Both the position numbers and the translations under genes were made by a program. This document shows positions 48,745 through 60,400 of a stretch of 64,000 nt of DNA, one piece after another; positions within the stretch are counted from its first letter, which is position 1; each line of letters begins with the position of its first letter. The stretch comes from Trachelipus rathkii (Eukaryota; Arthropoda; Malacostraca; Isopoda; Trachelipodidae), in the NCBI GenBank assembly GCA_015478945.1, contig JABUQX010014010.1:5001-69000 (forward strand), written 5' to 3'. Under the pieces are notes generated by a model, which saw only the letters and a program-made list of their open reading frames with translations, was not told the origin of the DNA and did not search any database.

Positions 48745-50030
48745 CAGGTATAATTATAATTAATGGTTATTGTTAGTTTGATGACATATTTCTTTGTAAA
48801 GAGAGAGATTATTGATAGAGGTATTGGTAGAACAGATTTGTAGAGTGGGGAGTGTGATGTAAAGGAATAGTGTATTTGACAGAGTAAAACGATTAGATAA
48901 GATTAAAGGTCTATGGTATGAGATGAGGTACAGAAAACTCTGATTGTGAAGTTAATTATAATATAGCTAGAGTATGAGCAGCTATACTAGAACATAGAAG
49001 TGGACTGACGGTTAAATATTTAGGAATATGTATATATATTATGTTGACGAAAGAACAGCGGACGGAGTTAGCTGAGTGTTAGATGTAGTACGTTGTGAGA
49101 TTGCAGAGAGGGTGCTGGTTGCAATTAAATCCTTGGTGGATGTAAACAGATTAAGATCATAGTTAGAGTGCGAGCATAAGTGTTTAGCGATGGTAAGTGT
49201 TATACCCATGTGATTATGTATATAGTATAGTATAAGTATAACTATGGTTCATGGAATAAAGATGTATTAAGATCTTAAGATGATACTCAATAGTGTTAGA
49301 TGTACGAATCTTATAATATATATAGTTACGGTGGTACTCAGTCTGGTTATGATGTTAGTAGAAGGATAACTAGTAAACTGAGACTAATGAACGTATATAT
49401 AACAGGGTTTATGGGTAATGAAAAAAAGTGATGATAAAATTGAAGAATAAATGAAAGTCTTTTAGATGGTTGGTTCATATGTGGAAGTGAATATAAATGG
49501 ATGAATAGTTAGGTGGTATAAGTGGATGTATTAAGTTGGTTGGTTATGTATTAAGTTGGTTGGAGTACTATAATTTGAGAAAAACTCGGATGAGATCAGC
49601 AAAAGATTTCTGAGAGTTAAATGTGAGTTTGGCAGGGGCGAGAAAAATTGCGATAATAAAGAGTAAATGCAGGGGTTATTTGAGGGGTATAGGTTGAGTT
49701 GATACCATACTCTGGCGCCCAAATTAGGGATTCCCCACATTGGCAGAATATAAGTGAACCTTTGTGAGGGTCCGTCGCGGTCCGTGACAGCATCTAGGTG
49801 AAGTTATTTTGCTGTGCGGTGACCGGAAGTTGCCTACAATTACTATGAGGTTATATAAAAGTGATAAGATAGGTAAGTGATTGATTTCTTTTCTGAACTT
49901 TGTGATCATGTCTATCAATACTACTTTTCTGTTCTAGCTTAACAGTTACGGCACCTATCCCCTCAGTCTGGGGAGGATAAAAAAAGAGTGTATGATGATG
50001 GAGATTGATAGGGGGGGTATATGAGTGAAA
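48745..50030. other. G-rich, C-poor stretch, then mixed sequence
   Basis: Skewed to about 49700. At 49713-49722 'tggcgcccaa' matches the 3' end complement of a lysine tRNA, as used by retroelement primer-binding sites, but no LTR was found. 'cccctcagtctgggg' at about 49958-49972 can form a small hairpin. Minus frames at 49531-49918 are unsupported. Confidence 0.45.
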
Positions 50031-50389
50031 TATATTAATAATTATAATATTATAATATTATATATATATATTAAATTCATATATTAATAATAATATTACT
50101 TATATTATGTATGCAAATATAGAGATTTATATAATAATATAATACTATAAAGAAATTAGAGATTTATAGTCGATTATATATTTTAATAATATATTATTAT
50201 TATAAATAAATTGATTCACAATACTATTAATATTCAAAATTGTATGAAATTTAATTTAATTAAATTAATATATAAAAAAATAAATCAAATAATAGATAAA
50301 AATGATAAAGTCGAAAATAAAAATATTGCAGAGTATACAAATGATAAATATGTTAATGGACATAAAATTTGTAGAAATAACAAGTACAA
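50031..50389. other. AT-rich sequence, no gene seen
   Basis: The plus frame at 50211-50408 is Asn/Ile/Lys-rich as expected from composition. It may belong to the decayed interior of the hAT element that ends at 50524. Confidence 0.5.
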
Positions 50390-50524
50390 AAGGCAGAGCG
50401 ACCCATAGCACAGTAACAGTGTTTTACAATTAATGAAGTTCTAGTTACAAGTACAAGGTACTCCAAAACGAATATGATCTTAAGACAAGTACTAGTACAA
50501 GTACATGGTATCATACCCAGCTCT
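50390..50524 (-). mobile_element. Terminal segment of a Tol2-like hAT transposon
   Basis: In minus sense the segment begins 'cagagctgggtatgatacca' (50504-50523) and carries repeated 'gtacttgtac' words (50455-50505). A CAGAG- start followed by GTACTTG-type subterminal repeats is characteristic of Tol2-group hAT elements. No transposase is recognisable in the AT-rich DNA beside it and no second end was found, so it is a solo end or an eroded copy. Orientation is given from the end inward. Confidence 0.55.
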
Positions 50525-50990
50525 GATTATTAATATATATATAATATATTATTAATATATAATATATATATAATAAATATAGATAATATATATATATTAC
50601 TTATATATTATAATTATTATATATAGATATAATTAATATATTAAAGAGATAATATATATAGTAATATATATATATATAGTAGTAGAGGATATATATAATT
50701 AATTGGTAAACTTGGTTTTGCCTGATGTGTCTCAACGTTACATTAGCATAAGATGTCAATACGTTTTATTATTAGGGTTAATTATATAGATATATATATA
50801 TGATATAATATATGATATATAAGTAATATATATTAAATATTATATAGTTGTATATAATATATATAATATATATTATATATATTATAATAGATACATATTA
50901 ATATATATATATATAATTAATATATTAATAATATAATATAATATATTTAATTATTAGATATAATATTATATATATATATATTATATTATC
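50525..50990. repeat. TA-rich arrays
   Basis: Interrupted TA repeats with a short unique insert at about 50700-50785. Confidence 0.88.
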
Positions 50991-51232
50991 AGATTACCAA
51001 ACCACTCACGGGTCTGTAGTTCCAATATTTTCAAGGAGGGCAGGAAATAAAATATAGGAATTAATACCCACCAAGCCCAAACCTAACGCAGAAATCTTCT
51101 CTTAGTGTGTGCGCAGTTACTGGGTTAAGAGAGAAGATAAGATACAGTAGGAAAAACAAAGATTGGCAAATAGTTCCAAGAACAATTGAAGTGGCTGGGA
51201 AGAGGGAGTCACCACACGAACGGAAGTCATAT
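50985..51232. other. Small unidentified island inside TA arrays
   Basis: About 245 bp of mixed sequence with sharp borders to TA repeat on both sides. It has no coding capacity and no clear terminal inverted repeats. It may be a non-autonomous element (inference). Confidence 0.45.
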
Positions 51233-51381
51233 ATTAAATATAATATATTTTAATATATTTTATTATAAAATATATATATATATTAGAATAAATATAAGTA
51301 ATTATATAATATATATAGTATAGTATTAATATATATATATATTAACTATGATATTATATAATATATTAATAATATATAATA

Positions 51382-51418
<37 letters not shown>

Positions 51419-51607
51419 TAATGTATAATAGTTAATAGTATATATAATATATAAATGAATATAAAATTTATATATAGTATTTAATTATAATTAAAATGTT
51501 AATAATATATAATATATAGTAATATTTAATTATATATAATATATCCATATAATATTATTATATATCATAATATTATATATAATATTATAATTTATAATAT
51601 GTATAGC

Positions 51608-51646
<39 letters not shown>

Positions 51647-51957
51647 TAATATATATAAATTATATATTATATATAGAGTATATATATATATATATATATA
51701 CTAATAAGAATTATATATATAATATATATAATGATATATATTATAATCATATAATATATAATACATTATATTATATATTAATATATAAATATATATTAAT
51801 ATATTGATATATATATTTAATATATATATATATATATATATAATATATATATATATAATTATATTATATTATATATAATATATATATATAATTTATTTAT
51901 ATATATATATATAATATCATAGATATATATATATTATATATATTAATATATATATGA

Positions 51958-51999
<42 letters not shown>

Positions 52000-52179
52000 A
52001 TATAGTATATAGTTATATATATATATAACTATTATAAGTATATATAATTAATGTATATATAGAGTATATATATATTATATATTATATATATATATATTAT
52101 ATTATATATAGTATTATATATATAATATATTTTATTGTAATATATATTATATATAGTATAGAATATATATATATTATTA

Positions 52180-52223
<44 letters not shown>

Positions 52224-52710
52224 AATATATATTATATATATTATAAAGTATATATATATATATATTATATATATACAGTAATATAAATATATATATATTA
52301 GAATAATATGAATGTATATATATATATAATATATTAGTATATATATATATATATATAGTATATTATTTAAGATATATATATATATATATACTGCTATATA
52401 TATAGTATATAGTATATAGTGTATATATATATAATATATAATTATATAATATATATTATATATATATAGTATTTATATATATATAGATACTTATATATAT
52501 AAGTATATATATATATATATATAAAAAATATATTTATATTATATATATATATATATATAATATATATATATATATTATATATATTATATATAATATATAA
52601 TTTATTACATAAATATATAAATATAGAAGTATATATATATATTATATATATATATAATATATATATATAGTATATATATATATATATTTTTATATTATAT
52701 ATATATATAA
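51233..52710. repeat. Longest TA array in the window, about 1.5 kb
   Basis: Almost uninterrupted TA-type sequence with single-base slips and occasional G or C. No gene. Confidence 0.95.
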
Positions 52711-52880
52711 ATCAATCAATCAATAAACTACTACTAATACCACTAATAATAATAAGAAATCATAATAATAATTAATAATAATAATCAATGAATATAATAA
52801 TAATAAGTAATCAATAAGAATAATAATGATAATAATAAATATAATAATAATAACTAATATTGAATAATATATATAATAAA
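52711..52880. repeat. AAT/CAAT trinucleotide-like microsatellite
   Basis: Starts 'atcaatcaatcaat', then AAT units with substitutions. Confidence 0.85.
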
Positions 52881-53246
52881 TTACTTAGATAATGTAAGAA
52901 GCCATAAACTTAAAACTTTTATATAACAACGTTTTCATATAATGATAAATAATCCATAAATATTTAAAGGCCTTTATAAAAATAACTGCATATTTGGTGC
53001 CTTTAAAACCGGTGTATTTCTGCGCTTGTTCAGTGCGTTCGTGAGTTCATTGATAACGAACGAATGACTACGACGAGAAATAACACATTCCGGGGGCTAT
53101 TTGGTATCGGCTTTAAATGAATTTGTTAAAGAAATATATCATTGGCCGTTATTTAGATTACGTAGATAGTTCCAAGTTGTAAGGTTAGTTATAACATATT
53201 ATCTCGGGTTGAAATTAAAAGTAGCGAGATACTATATATAGTGATA
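52881..53246. other. Unique sequence, no gene seen
   Basis: AT-rich to moderately mixed. It directly precedes the hAT element's left end. Confidence 0.5.
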
Positions 53247-54933
53247 CAGTGGGCGTAAATAACGCCCCGCAAGCCCCGCGGTGCGTGGGGGCGCAGGAGA
53301 CGAGAGGGCGCACGGCGGGCAAGAAGATGAGCACTTTTGTCGAATGAAATACTTATAAATGAAAGCCTCTCTCTCTCTCGATGTATATATATATATATAT
53401 ATATATAATATAATAATAGTATCTATATTAGTTAATATTAGTATATATATTATAATATATATATTATATTATTACATAATATATATAACTTATTAGTATT
53501 ATATATATAATATATAAGATATGTGTAACCTTATTTTGTTTAGCCAAGGGAGGAAGTTTTTTAAAAATGATCTTCTTAAAATACGAAATATCTTTCTTTT
53601 ACGTATATTAAGTGAACCCTACTCCTAACGCGGACTTCGCCAACGCGGGCATTCACGTGATTTATGAAAGCAATTGAAGAAGCCGCCCAAACCGCCAATT
53701 GCTATGGTTGTCTGTTTTTCACTTAATTTTCAGATGCTTGTGTGTTCAAAGCAAAATTTTGGAAAGGTATTAAACAACATCACTTCTAAAAACACTCCAA
53801 AAAATGTAGAGAAGATTAGCGCTAAAAGATTATCCTTTTTTAGAAAGATGTGTCACCAAACTAAAACCAGGGCGGGGGAGTTTTACATGCCAGAGTGAGA
53901 GGCCCAGGAAATTGGCAGAAAGCTTGCAAATTGAGACTTGCATTGGCCTACTAAACGCAAGCAAAGTGACAGCGCTTCTTTGATGAGCCTTTCTAAGATT
54001 GACTTCATTGGTCTTGCACAATTTCAGGGTGAGGGTTTTAACAGAGCCATTGATATACTATAGGCCAAGTGAATCGGGTACCAGAGTATGAGGAATGTGA
54101 AACATGTTTTGCTTTTTTTGAGCCCTAAAGCCCTTACAGAACAAACAGATGAAGAGCTCATGGAGCCGCTGACAAGTTTTACAAAAAATATTGAAGCCGA
54201 CTGTGAAGTTCTTTAGTTACGGAAATTGTCTGTTTCAGGAATGTTGTGGCAAGTTAAATAAAGAAAAAGAAAATGACAAAAATAATACAAGTGGCAAGGA
54301 ATATTCGATTTGTTTGATTGAAAATTAAATATCTTTTGATAATAATTAAGGAGAATTATAATTCTTTATAATGTTTTGACACTCATCACATCTTCTGCTG
54401 AGAGATCTTTTTCAAAAATTACAAACTATAAAAAGTATTTGAGAGACGTTACCATGTGCCGACCGTAAATTTAAGGTGAATGGGCGTTACTTTGTAAGCA
54501 TAGAGTATGATTGCTCGCGCACTGGACTTGCGAGAAATTAGGTTGCGAACATTTTGTGATGCAAAGAGAACGAAGAGGATTAATGAGCATTTATTAAGGA
54601 CTATAATGTCAAAGTTACAAAGTAATGACAAAATGTCATTGTTTATGAGTAAAGTTTCGCATACTTTACCGATAACAGTAAGATCGTAAAGTGTTTTTAA
54701 AAGATAGCCGATTCTATTTTATATATATATATATAGAACTTTTTTATCATGGTAATACACCTCTAGTTTTTTGAATGCTGAATGTGAATTTTTCTTTGAT
54801 AGGAAAACAAAGAAAACCTTTGTCATGTTACAGTTTTCAAGTTACAAAAACTCTATCCACACCCCGTCCATGACTAAAAGGGGGCGCACAAATAAGTCGG
54901 CGGGTGGCGCAACTGACCTTAGTTACGCGCTAG
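53247..54933 (+). mobile_element. hAT transposon with both ends, internally shortened
   Basis: The left end 'cagtgggcgtaaataacgcc' (53247-53266) pairs with the right end, which in reverse sense reads 'ctagcgcgtaactaagg' (54917-54933). Both extend into G/C-rich subterminal sequence ('cgccccgcaagccccgcgg' on the left, 'gggggcgcaca' on the right). The total of about 1.7 kb is short for a hAT element and most of the catalytic part is missing. TA repeats (53385-53520) have grown or been inserted near the left end. Target-site duplications of 8 bp could not be matched ('tagtgata' on the left, 'aaggagga' on the right), possibly because the right end has a small indel. Confidence 0.75.
53675..54690 (+). 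pseudogene. hAT transposase C-terminal half (ZMYM/DUF4371-like), degenerate
   Basis: Lies inside the 53247-54933 element in the same orientation. Plus strand, across frameshifts: a weak segment around 53830-54060; SMRNVKHVLLFLSPKAL near 54080-54140, in the place of the family's 'F..M......F.FL.P..L'; then EQTDEELMEPLTSFTKNIEA. The dimerisation core follows: VLTLITSSAERSFSKIT (about 54374-54424), then KKYLRDVTM. In a shifted frame VSIEYD leads to the ALDLREIRLRTFCDAKRTKR tail (54500-54580). S-x-x-E-R-S-F-S-K and the L-(A)-x-L-S-I-E-x-(D/E) pattern are family hallmarks. Stops and frameshifts make it inactive. No BED or TTF zinc finger was seen. Confidence 0.85.
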
Positions 54934-55600
54934 AAGGAGGATAATAATATATATATAATATAATATATTTATATATATTATAATATATATATAATATATA
55001 AGCAGATAAAAGTGATTATATAATAATAGTAATATATAAAATAGACATACGTGTATATTAGATGACTCGTTATAAAAAACTATACACTGGACATTTCCTA
55101 TTGATTGAACCATTCTAAAAGAGTATAAAAAACGAATTAACAAAGCCTCATATATAGTATTATATAGCTATATAATAAATATATATATATTAGTAATATG
55201 ATATATGTTATATGAATGAGAAGTAAAAAAAAAGGATGTAATTATTTCAGGAAGAAAGGTTTGGAAGTTTAATAATATAAATGAGTAATGAATTAAGCCG
55301 AATTTATAGTATAGTATATATATTATATACTGTATATATAGTATATATATATATGAATGGATATAGATTATTTTTATAGATAGAAGGAAGCTCAGCACGG
55401 ATATTTATAGGTTATTAGTAAAATGAGATACAGTAAGCTACTATGATACTTAGAGATCTACTTTTATGTCATTCTGCTCCTTGTTATAGATTTAGATATT
55501 AATTATGTTTATCGGGTAGAAGAATAATGATAGGGTTAGTTTAATGGGAATAATAGTTATATATATTCAACAAAGATATATAATACGTTATTATATTTAA
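54934..55600. other. AT-rich sequence with TA runs
   Basis: No gene. The minus frames at 54919-55143 and 55168-55398 are Ile/Tyr-rich artefacts of TA composition. Confidence 0.6.
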
Positions 55601-57240
55601 GACTTTCTATTATAGAATTATGTATGAAGAGAAGCTTCAGTCGAGATTGCAGTCCTCTTGAGAGCAGACTAGGTGATATAGCATTGTATATGGATTATGA
55701 ATATATGATATTAGGGTGTAGTTGTTACATAAAAAAGTATAGATTTGCTTTTATTAGTGAATTGATTGTATTATGTAGAATAATATGGCTGTATGTAGTG
55801 TTGTGAGTTATGATGATGTGTATATAAATGATTTATCTTTTCTAAATATTATAAATTATTATGAATATTATTATTATTATTTATCTTTATCATTATCTGA
55901 GAATAATGATTATTTACTGATTAATTATGGGAGTTATATTGTTGGATTGGAAGCTCTAGATTGGATTCTTAAAGGTGATGTTTATCGATTTTTTGACCCG
56001 CGATCTGTAACAAATTTTAAAATTGAGTTTCCTCTCCCAAAAGATTGAAAATCTTTGATTCATAACAAACTATTCTGTTTTTTTTTATCATTATGTAATG
56101 GTATTTGAAGAAGCAAATGCTGATGCTATGATTATTTATTATTACTTCTACAGATCAACAGTGATAAGTTAAAATCGTATTTATATATTAATTACTCACC
56201 TTATGTACTTTAATCTAGGGTGGTATTTACTTCATTATTTATTATTATTTATTATCATTATTATTATTACATTATTGAGTCATTCTATTATTATTATTAA
56301 TTCTTTATTATTATGTAATGTTATTAAATATGTATTAATCAAAAATATTTATGTATAATCTTTTGCTCTTAAGGTTCATGTATAGTTTTCTTGTGGTGGC
56401 TATCCACAACCTTAAAAAACAATAAAAAAAAATAATTGTGAAAAGAGACAGATATTAGGAGACTCCAGCAAAAAAAGTTAAGCACTAATGGGTATAAAGA
56501 TTATGTATTCAGAGAGTTGAGGTCTCGGATCTTCGTGACGGATATCAGTTGTTCTTTCACTTGGACTTTTAGCGATTTAGCTGAAGAACTAGAAAACCCC
56601 AATAACCGGTGATGTTTTACCTTCACAATCGTCTATAAGTCACATAATGAAGCATGAAAATACGAAAATGATTTTGTCTTTAGGAAAAAAAGCATTGGCA
56701 ATTACGGTATTTAGCAATAAGGAAAAAAGGTAGAAATATTAAAATGTATATGGGAACCAGATTAATATATATTTCCTTCTCGGAAGGCAAAGATCGGGAA
56801 AGGAGCATATTTTAAGAAAGTAGGCTTGTGATTAGTAGAGGTGTTTAGTAACTTGAGATAAACGTAGGGGTTTGTAATGCTTCAGGCAAGTTCAAAACAA
56901 GTAAGGAATAGAATTCTTATGGTGACGATAAAGAGGTAGATAAAATGATTAATTAAGGAAAACCAAAAGGAAATCTGGAGTGTTTTGAATGAGATATATC
57001 ATATGATGGATATATCTTAACAATCTACAGAGTAAACGACATGAAATTTTGTCACTAAAAAACGGCGATATGGGTAATAATATGAGAATAATAAATATCT
57101 ACGAGAGATTTAGTATTCAATAAGTTAGTATATGATTTTTAATGTATCAAGGCAGAGATTCAAAATGGAACGACATTCGAGTAGACACTACGAATTCCTC
57201 AATCACTATCTCCTAGTAGCAGTTACTTAGCTCTAAATTG
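55601..57240. other. AT-rich sequence with two unrecognised open frames
   Basis: Plus frames at 55624-55806 and 55785-56048 overlap by 22 bp. The second ends in a segment (GLEALDWILKGDVYRFFDP) that does not look like simple composition, but I know no match and the middle of that frame is poly-Tyr from ATT repeats. ATT-type repeats follow at 56215-56300. Nothing else was recognised. Confidence 0.4.
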
Positions 57241-57800
57241 AGAAGTAGGCAAAGAAAGCACAGTTAGTAGGAGAGGATGCGGCATAGAAAAATTGCCAGC
57301 TATGTTCACATCATTTTGACGCAATAGCAGATATTTTGAAAAAGAGTGTATGTAGGGCAGAGTAAGAGAGAGGAGAAGAGAGAGAAGAGAAGTTAGGAGA
57401 GATGAGAGTACGAGAAAGCAGCAGAGATGTAGGGGACGTGGTATGGAGCAGAGCGGGAGAGAATGATTTGCAGAGAAGTTGTAGTTTAGAGAAATAGTTT
57501 AGCAGAGTACGATCGATGCTAGAGGACGCAGTGTAGAGCATTGACGCGGAGAAGAGTATGAAAGACCGCCAGAGGGAGAGACGGTCTGAGGGAAGAAATG
57601 AGTAGAGAAGGTAAGATGACGAAGAGGTTGTGATGTAGCAGAGAGCAGTACGCAGAAGGAGACTCGTTAGAAGTTCAAGGTCAGTTATGATGAGACGGCA
57701 CGTAGTGCACTCAATTCGAGAGTTGAGAGTTGATCTACATAAAATAAAACTAAGTAGTTTATTAGGAACGCAATATGGTAATTTAACACCGAGTGATACC
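57241..57800. other. Purine-rich (GA) skewed stretch carrying the longest open frame
   Basis: The plus strand is rich in 'gaga', 'agagag' and 'gcagag' words and poor in C. The minus strand is therefore pyrimidine-rich and almost free of stop codons, which gives a 163-codon frame (57311-57802) composed mainly of Ser, Leu and Thr. There are no domain motifs, signal-peptide logic or neighbours. I treat it as a decayed GA repeat, not as a gene. Confidence 0.6.
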
Positions 57801-59221
57801 ACTCGAAGATAGGTGTATAAAGAAAGATAATAAATTTTATTTAACTATGGGATATTTTTTGTGTAGTTAGGCTGATCGGTATATTTGATTATTGGAATCC
57901 CTTTACATATGGAATCAATAGATTATTTTTTTGTTATCGGTCTTCAGTACTTGGGAAATTATATACGGATCTAATGATTTTCAATAAATTAAAATTGAAT
58001 AAGGAAAAAATGTACTGGGACTCATTGGTTGGTATAGGGGGTATAGAGTACAGGTAGGCAGTCAGTCAATGAGGTGTAGATTTCTGAGGAGTGTTTCAGT
58101 AAGAGTAATTACAGAAGAAAATGTATAACAAATGCTATTTTATATATTAACATATGGCTTTATTTTTGCAACTTAGCTTATAAACTTTTGCTCACAGTGA
58201 GACGCTTATCTATCAGTTTCAAAATTAATTCGAAAGTATGCAATTGGCATAATATCAGTAAATGTTGTATCATTTATTTTCTACGTAGGTGAGATATTAT
58301 TATGAGAAGTAAATAAAATGAAAGATAATTAATCCATAATAGTACTAAAATATTTTAGAATTAAAAATGTTATTTAGCTAAAAAACTACGCTCATGGGCC
58401 CAACGGAATGTAATACGGTTTTATTATTTATATAAAGAAACATATAATCTTTACCAATCATTTGTATAAGAGAACAATATATATACGGTTTCAGCGAGCT
58501 GTAGAATATTAAAACGGTCATAAAAAAATAGCTCATTACTTGCAACTTTAAGCGATATAGTGAATAAAGTGCAATATGCATGCTAATGGTTTTACTTTTA
58601 TTTTGTATTTAAATAACGCTATTAAAGTTAAACCCATATACATATATCTTTACATAAAACGATTATGTTAGACCTACACGTTATTGATTTAGTGAGTTCA
58701 TATAATGAAGTGAATCTGATTAAAACTAAAACTTGAAATATAGTAGCAATCAGAGAAAATGCAACATATAAATTTTCATGACTATATTTTGAAGAATGTG
58801 TAAGCGCATCTGAATTATGAGCTGGGTATTTACTGAGATAATTTTGCTTGATTACGCAATGAATTATCAATAAAATTACATATAATAATACAGTACCAAC
58901 ATTTTCAGCTTCATACCCGAACTCACGCAGACCTTATTATCTGTTCACTTACATTTTTAATACCATTTTTGATGATTTAATATTATCAGAATAAGAAGTA
59001 GGTTATTTAGTCAAGAAATTTATATCTTCTTGCATTTTGTCATACTATACTGATTCAGTTAGTAATGTGCCTAAGATATTTAGTATAAGATATAAAAAGA
59101 TATATATACAATTTTACAAGATTCGAAAGCAAAATAGAGGAGAGATATTAGTAGATGAAGAGCAGTAATAGAGAGTATCTTATATGGGACGTCTGTTAAT
59201 GTATTTTGACAGCACATTTAC
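57801..59221. other. AT-rich intergenic DNA, no gene seen
   Basis: Minus frames at 58378-58581 and 58628-58870 have no recognised motif. The last 130 bp may be an eroded upstream part of the hAT copy that follows. Confidence 0.55.
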
Positions 59222-59705
59222 AGTGAAAGAACAACGCTCAATAGACGAACTAGTTTCTTGGTTCGAAGTCAGCAATTTTAGACATAATGTTACATCTTTG
59301 TTGTGGAAATAGTAAGAGGCTTATATTTTTATATCAATGTCTACTGGCTTTAGTAGAAGACGAGGAAGGAGTGTACTTGATAGACATTTGAATTTCTGAC
59401 TCGCTTTGAGAAATGCGTCGATTTGTGGTTAAACGTTTTCCAAAATGAAGATGATATAGTATGTAGTTTACTTTGGACTTGGCCCTTCTCTTACAGTACT
59501 CGAAATTTATTGAACAGCTTACTAAATCTGTGGTAAGATATTATCTATCGGACTTTCTTGTTCACTATCTGCCGTGCGATTAAAGTTTAGCAGAGGAGAG
59601 TTACAAAAGGACGAAAGATTTTTACGAATACTTTAGGAGACAATCCCTATTACATTTTCTTTTTAAGGAAATTTACATTTTGGTCCACCTTTACTAACTA
59701 CAGAG
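59222..59705 (+). pseudogene. hAT transposase C-terminal remnant (copy 2 of the 21-kb element)
   Basis: Base-level similarity to 21040-21445 is plain over several blocks: 'atagacgaactagtttcttg' against 'atagacggacgagtttcttg'; 'gttacatctttg' against 'tttacatcttg'; 'ggacttggcccttctct' against 'ggacttgaccttctct'; 'atctatcggactt' against 'attctcggactt'; 'aatttacattttgg' against 'aattttatatttgg'. The coding motif is more decayed than in copy 1: the ERSFS core is lost, while GLALL survives near 59477. Stops and frameshifts make it inactive. No terminal inverted repeats were found. Confidence 0.7.
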
Positions 59706-59769
59706 AAATCCAAAACGTATATTTTTTTATATACGAAGAGAAACAATACCTATAATATACTAGATCATA

Positions 59770-59812
59770 CAGACACATACACACACACACACAAACACAC
59801 ACACCACATTAT
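59770..59812. repeat. CA dinucleotide microsatellite
   Basis: Runs of CA with two interruptions. Confidence 0.9.
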
Positions 59813-60400
59813 ATAATATCTATATGTATATTTTAGTTATATTCTGATAAATAATATATTAATAGTAATAATCTAGCTATGATAGCTATACGTATAGCAC
59901 TGGTAACTGAAACACACACCCTCTCTCTTACATTAACGTTAATTCCTTATAACTATAGTCTTAGTACCTGTCTATAGTTAATGTCTTTCATTTTTATTTC
60001 ATGTATTATTCTTTATGTACTTATTTGTCGTAGATTACTGTTCAATCCTCTCTGCTTGTGTCTCTCTGCTTCTTCATTTATGTTCCTGTGCTCCTGTGAT
60101 GTTATGTGTTAGTTTATATCTTGGTTTATACTGTTTGTCTCTAGATCTAGTTTACTGTTCTGGTTTTTATTTAGTCTACTTGTCTTTATGTCTCTGTCTT
60201 TACTTCTCTCTCATAAGATTATTTATTTATCTCATACTCTATTTAATCATATTTCATCTCAGTCTCTCTCTCTCTACGCCCTGTTCTCTGGTCTCTCTCT
60301 CCCTTCCCTCGGATAAAAAATCCTTCTCTCTTATACTCTCCATCTCGTCTCGTTCATATCTCATCTCCAAATGAGAATATTATTAAATATAGAAAATGAA
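59813..60400. other. Pyrimidine-rich stretch, CT-repeat-like
   Basis: 'tctctctc' and 'gtctct' units are scattered through 60045-60365. The 119-codon plus frame at 60015-60374 (Leu/Ser/Tyr-rich) is open because the strand is pyrimidine-rich. It reads like a membrane protein only superficially. Confidence 0.6.

Noticed and set aside
57311..57802. 163-codon open frame, the longest in the window, as a gene
   Set aside because: It lies on the pyrimidine-rich strand of a GA-rich block, where stop codons are rare. It is mostly Ser/Leu/Thr with no domain pattern.
60015..60374. 119-codon Leu/Ser-rich frame resembling a membrane protein
   Set aside because: Its hydrophobicity comes from CT-repeat-like composition. 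There is no conserved motif and no neighbour.
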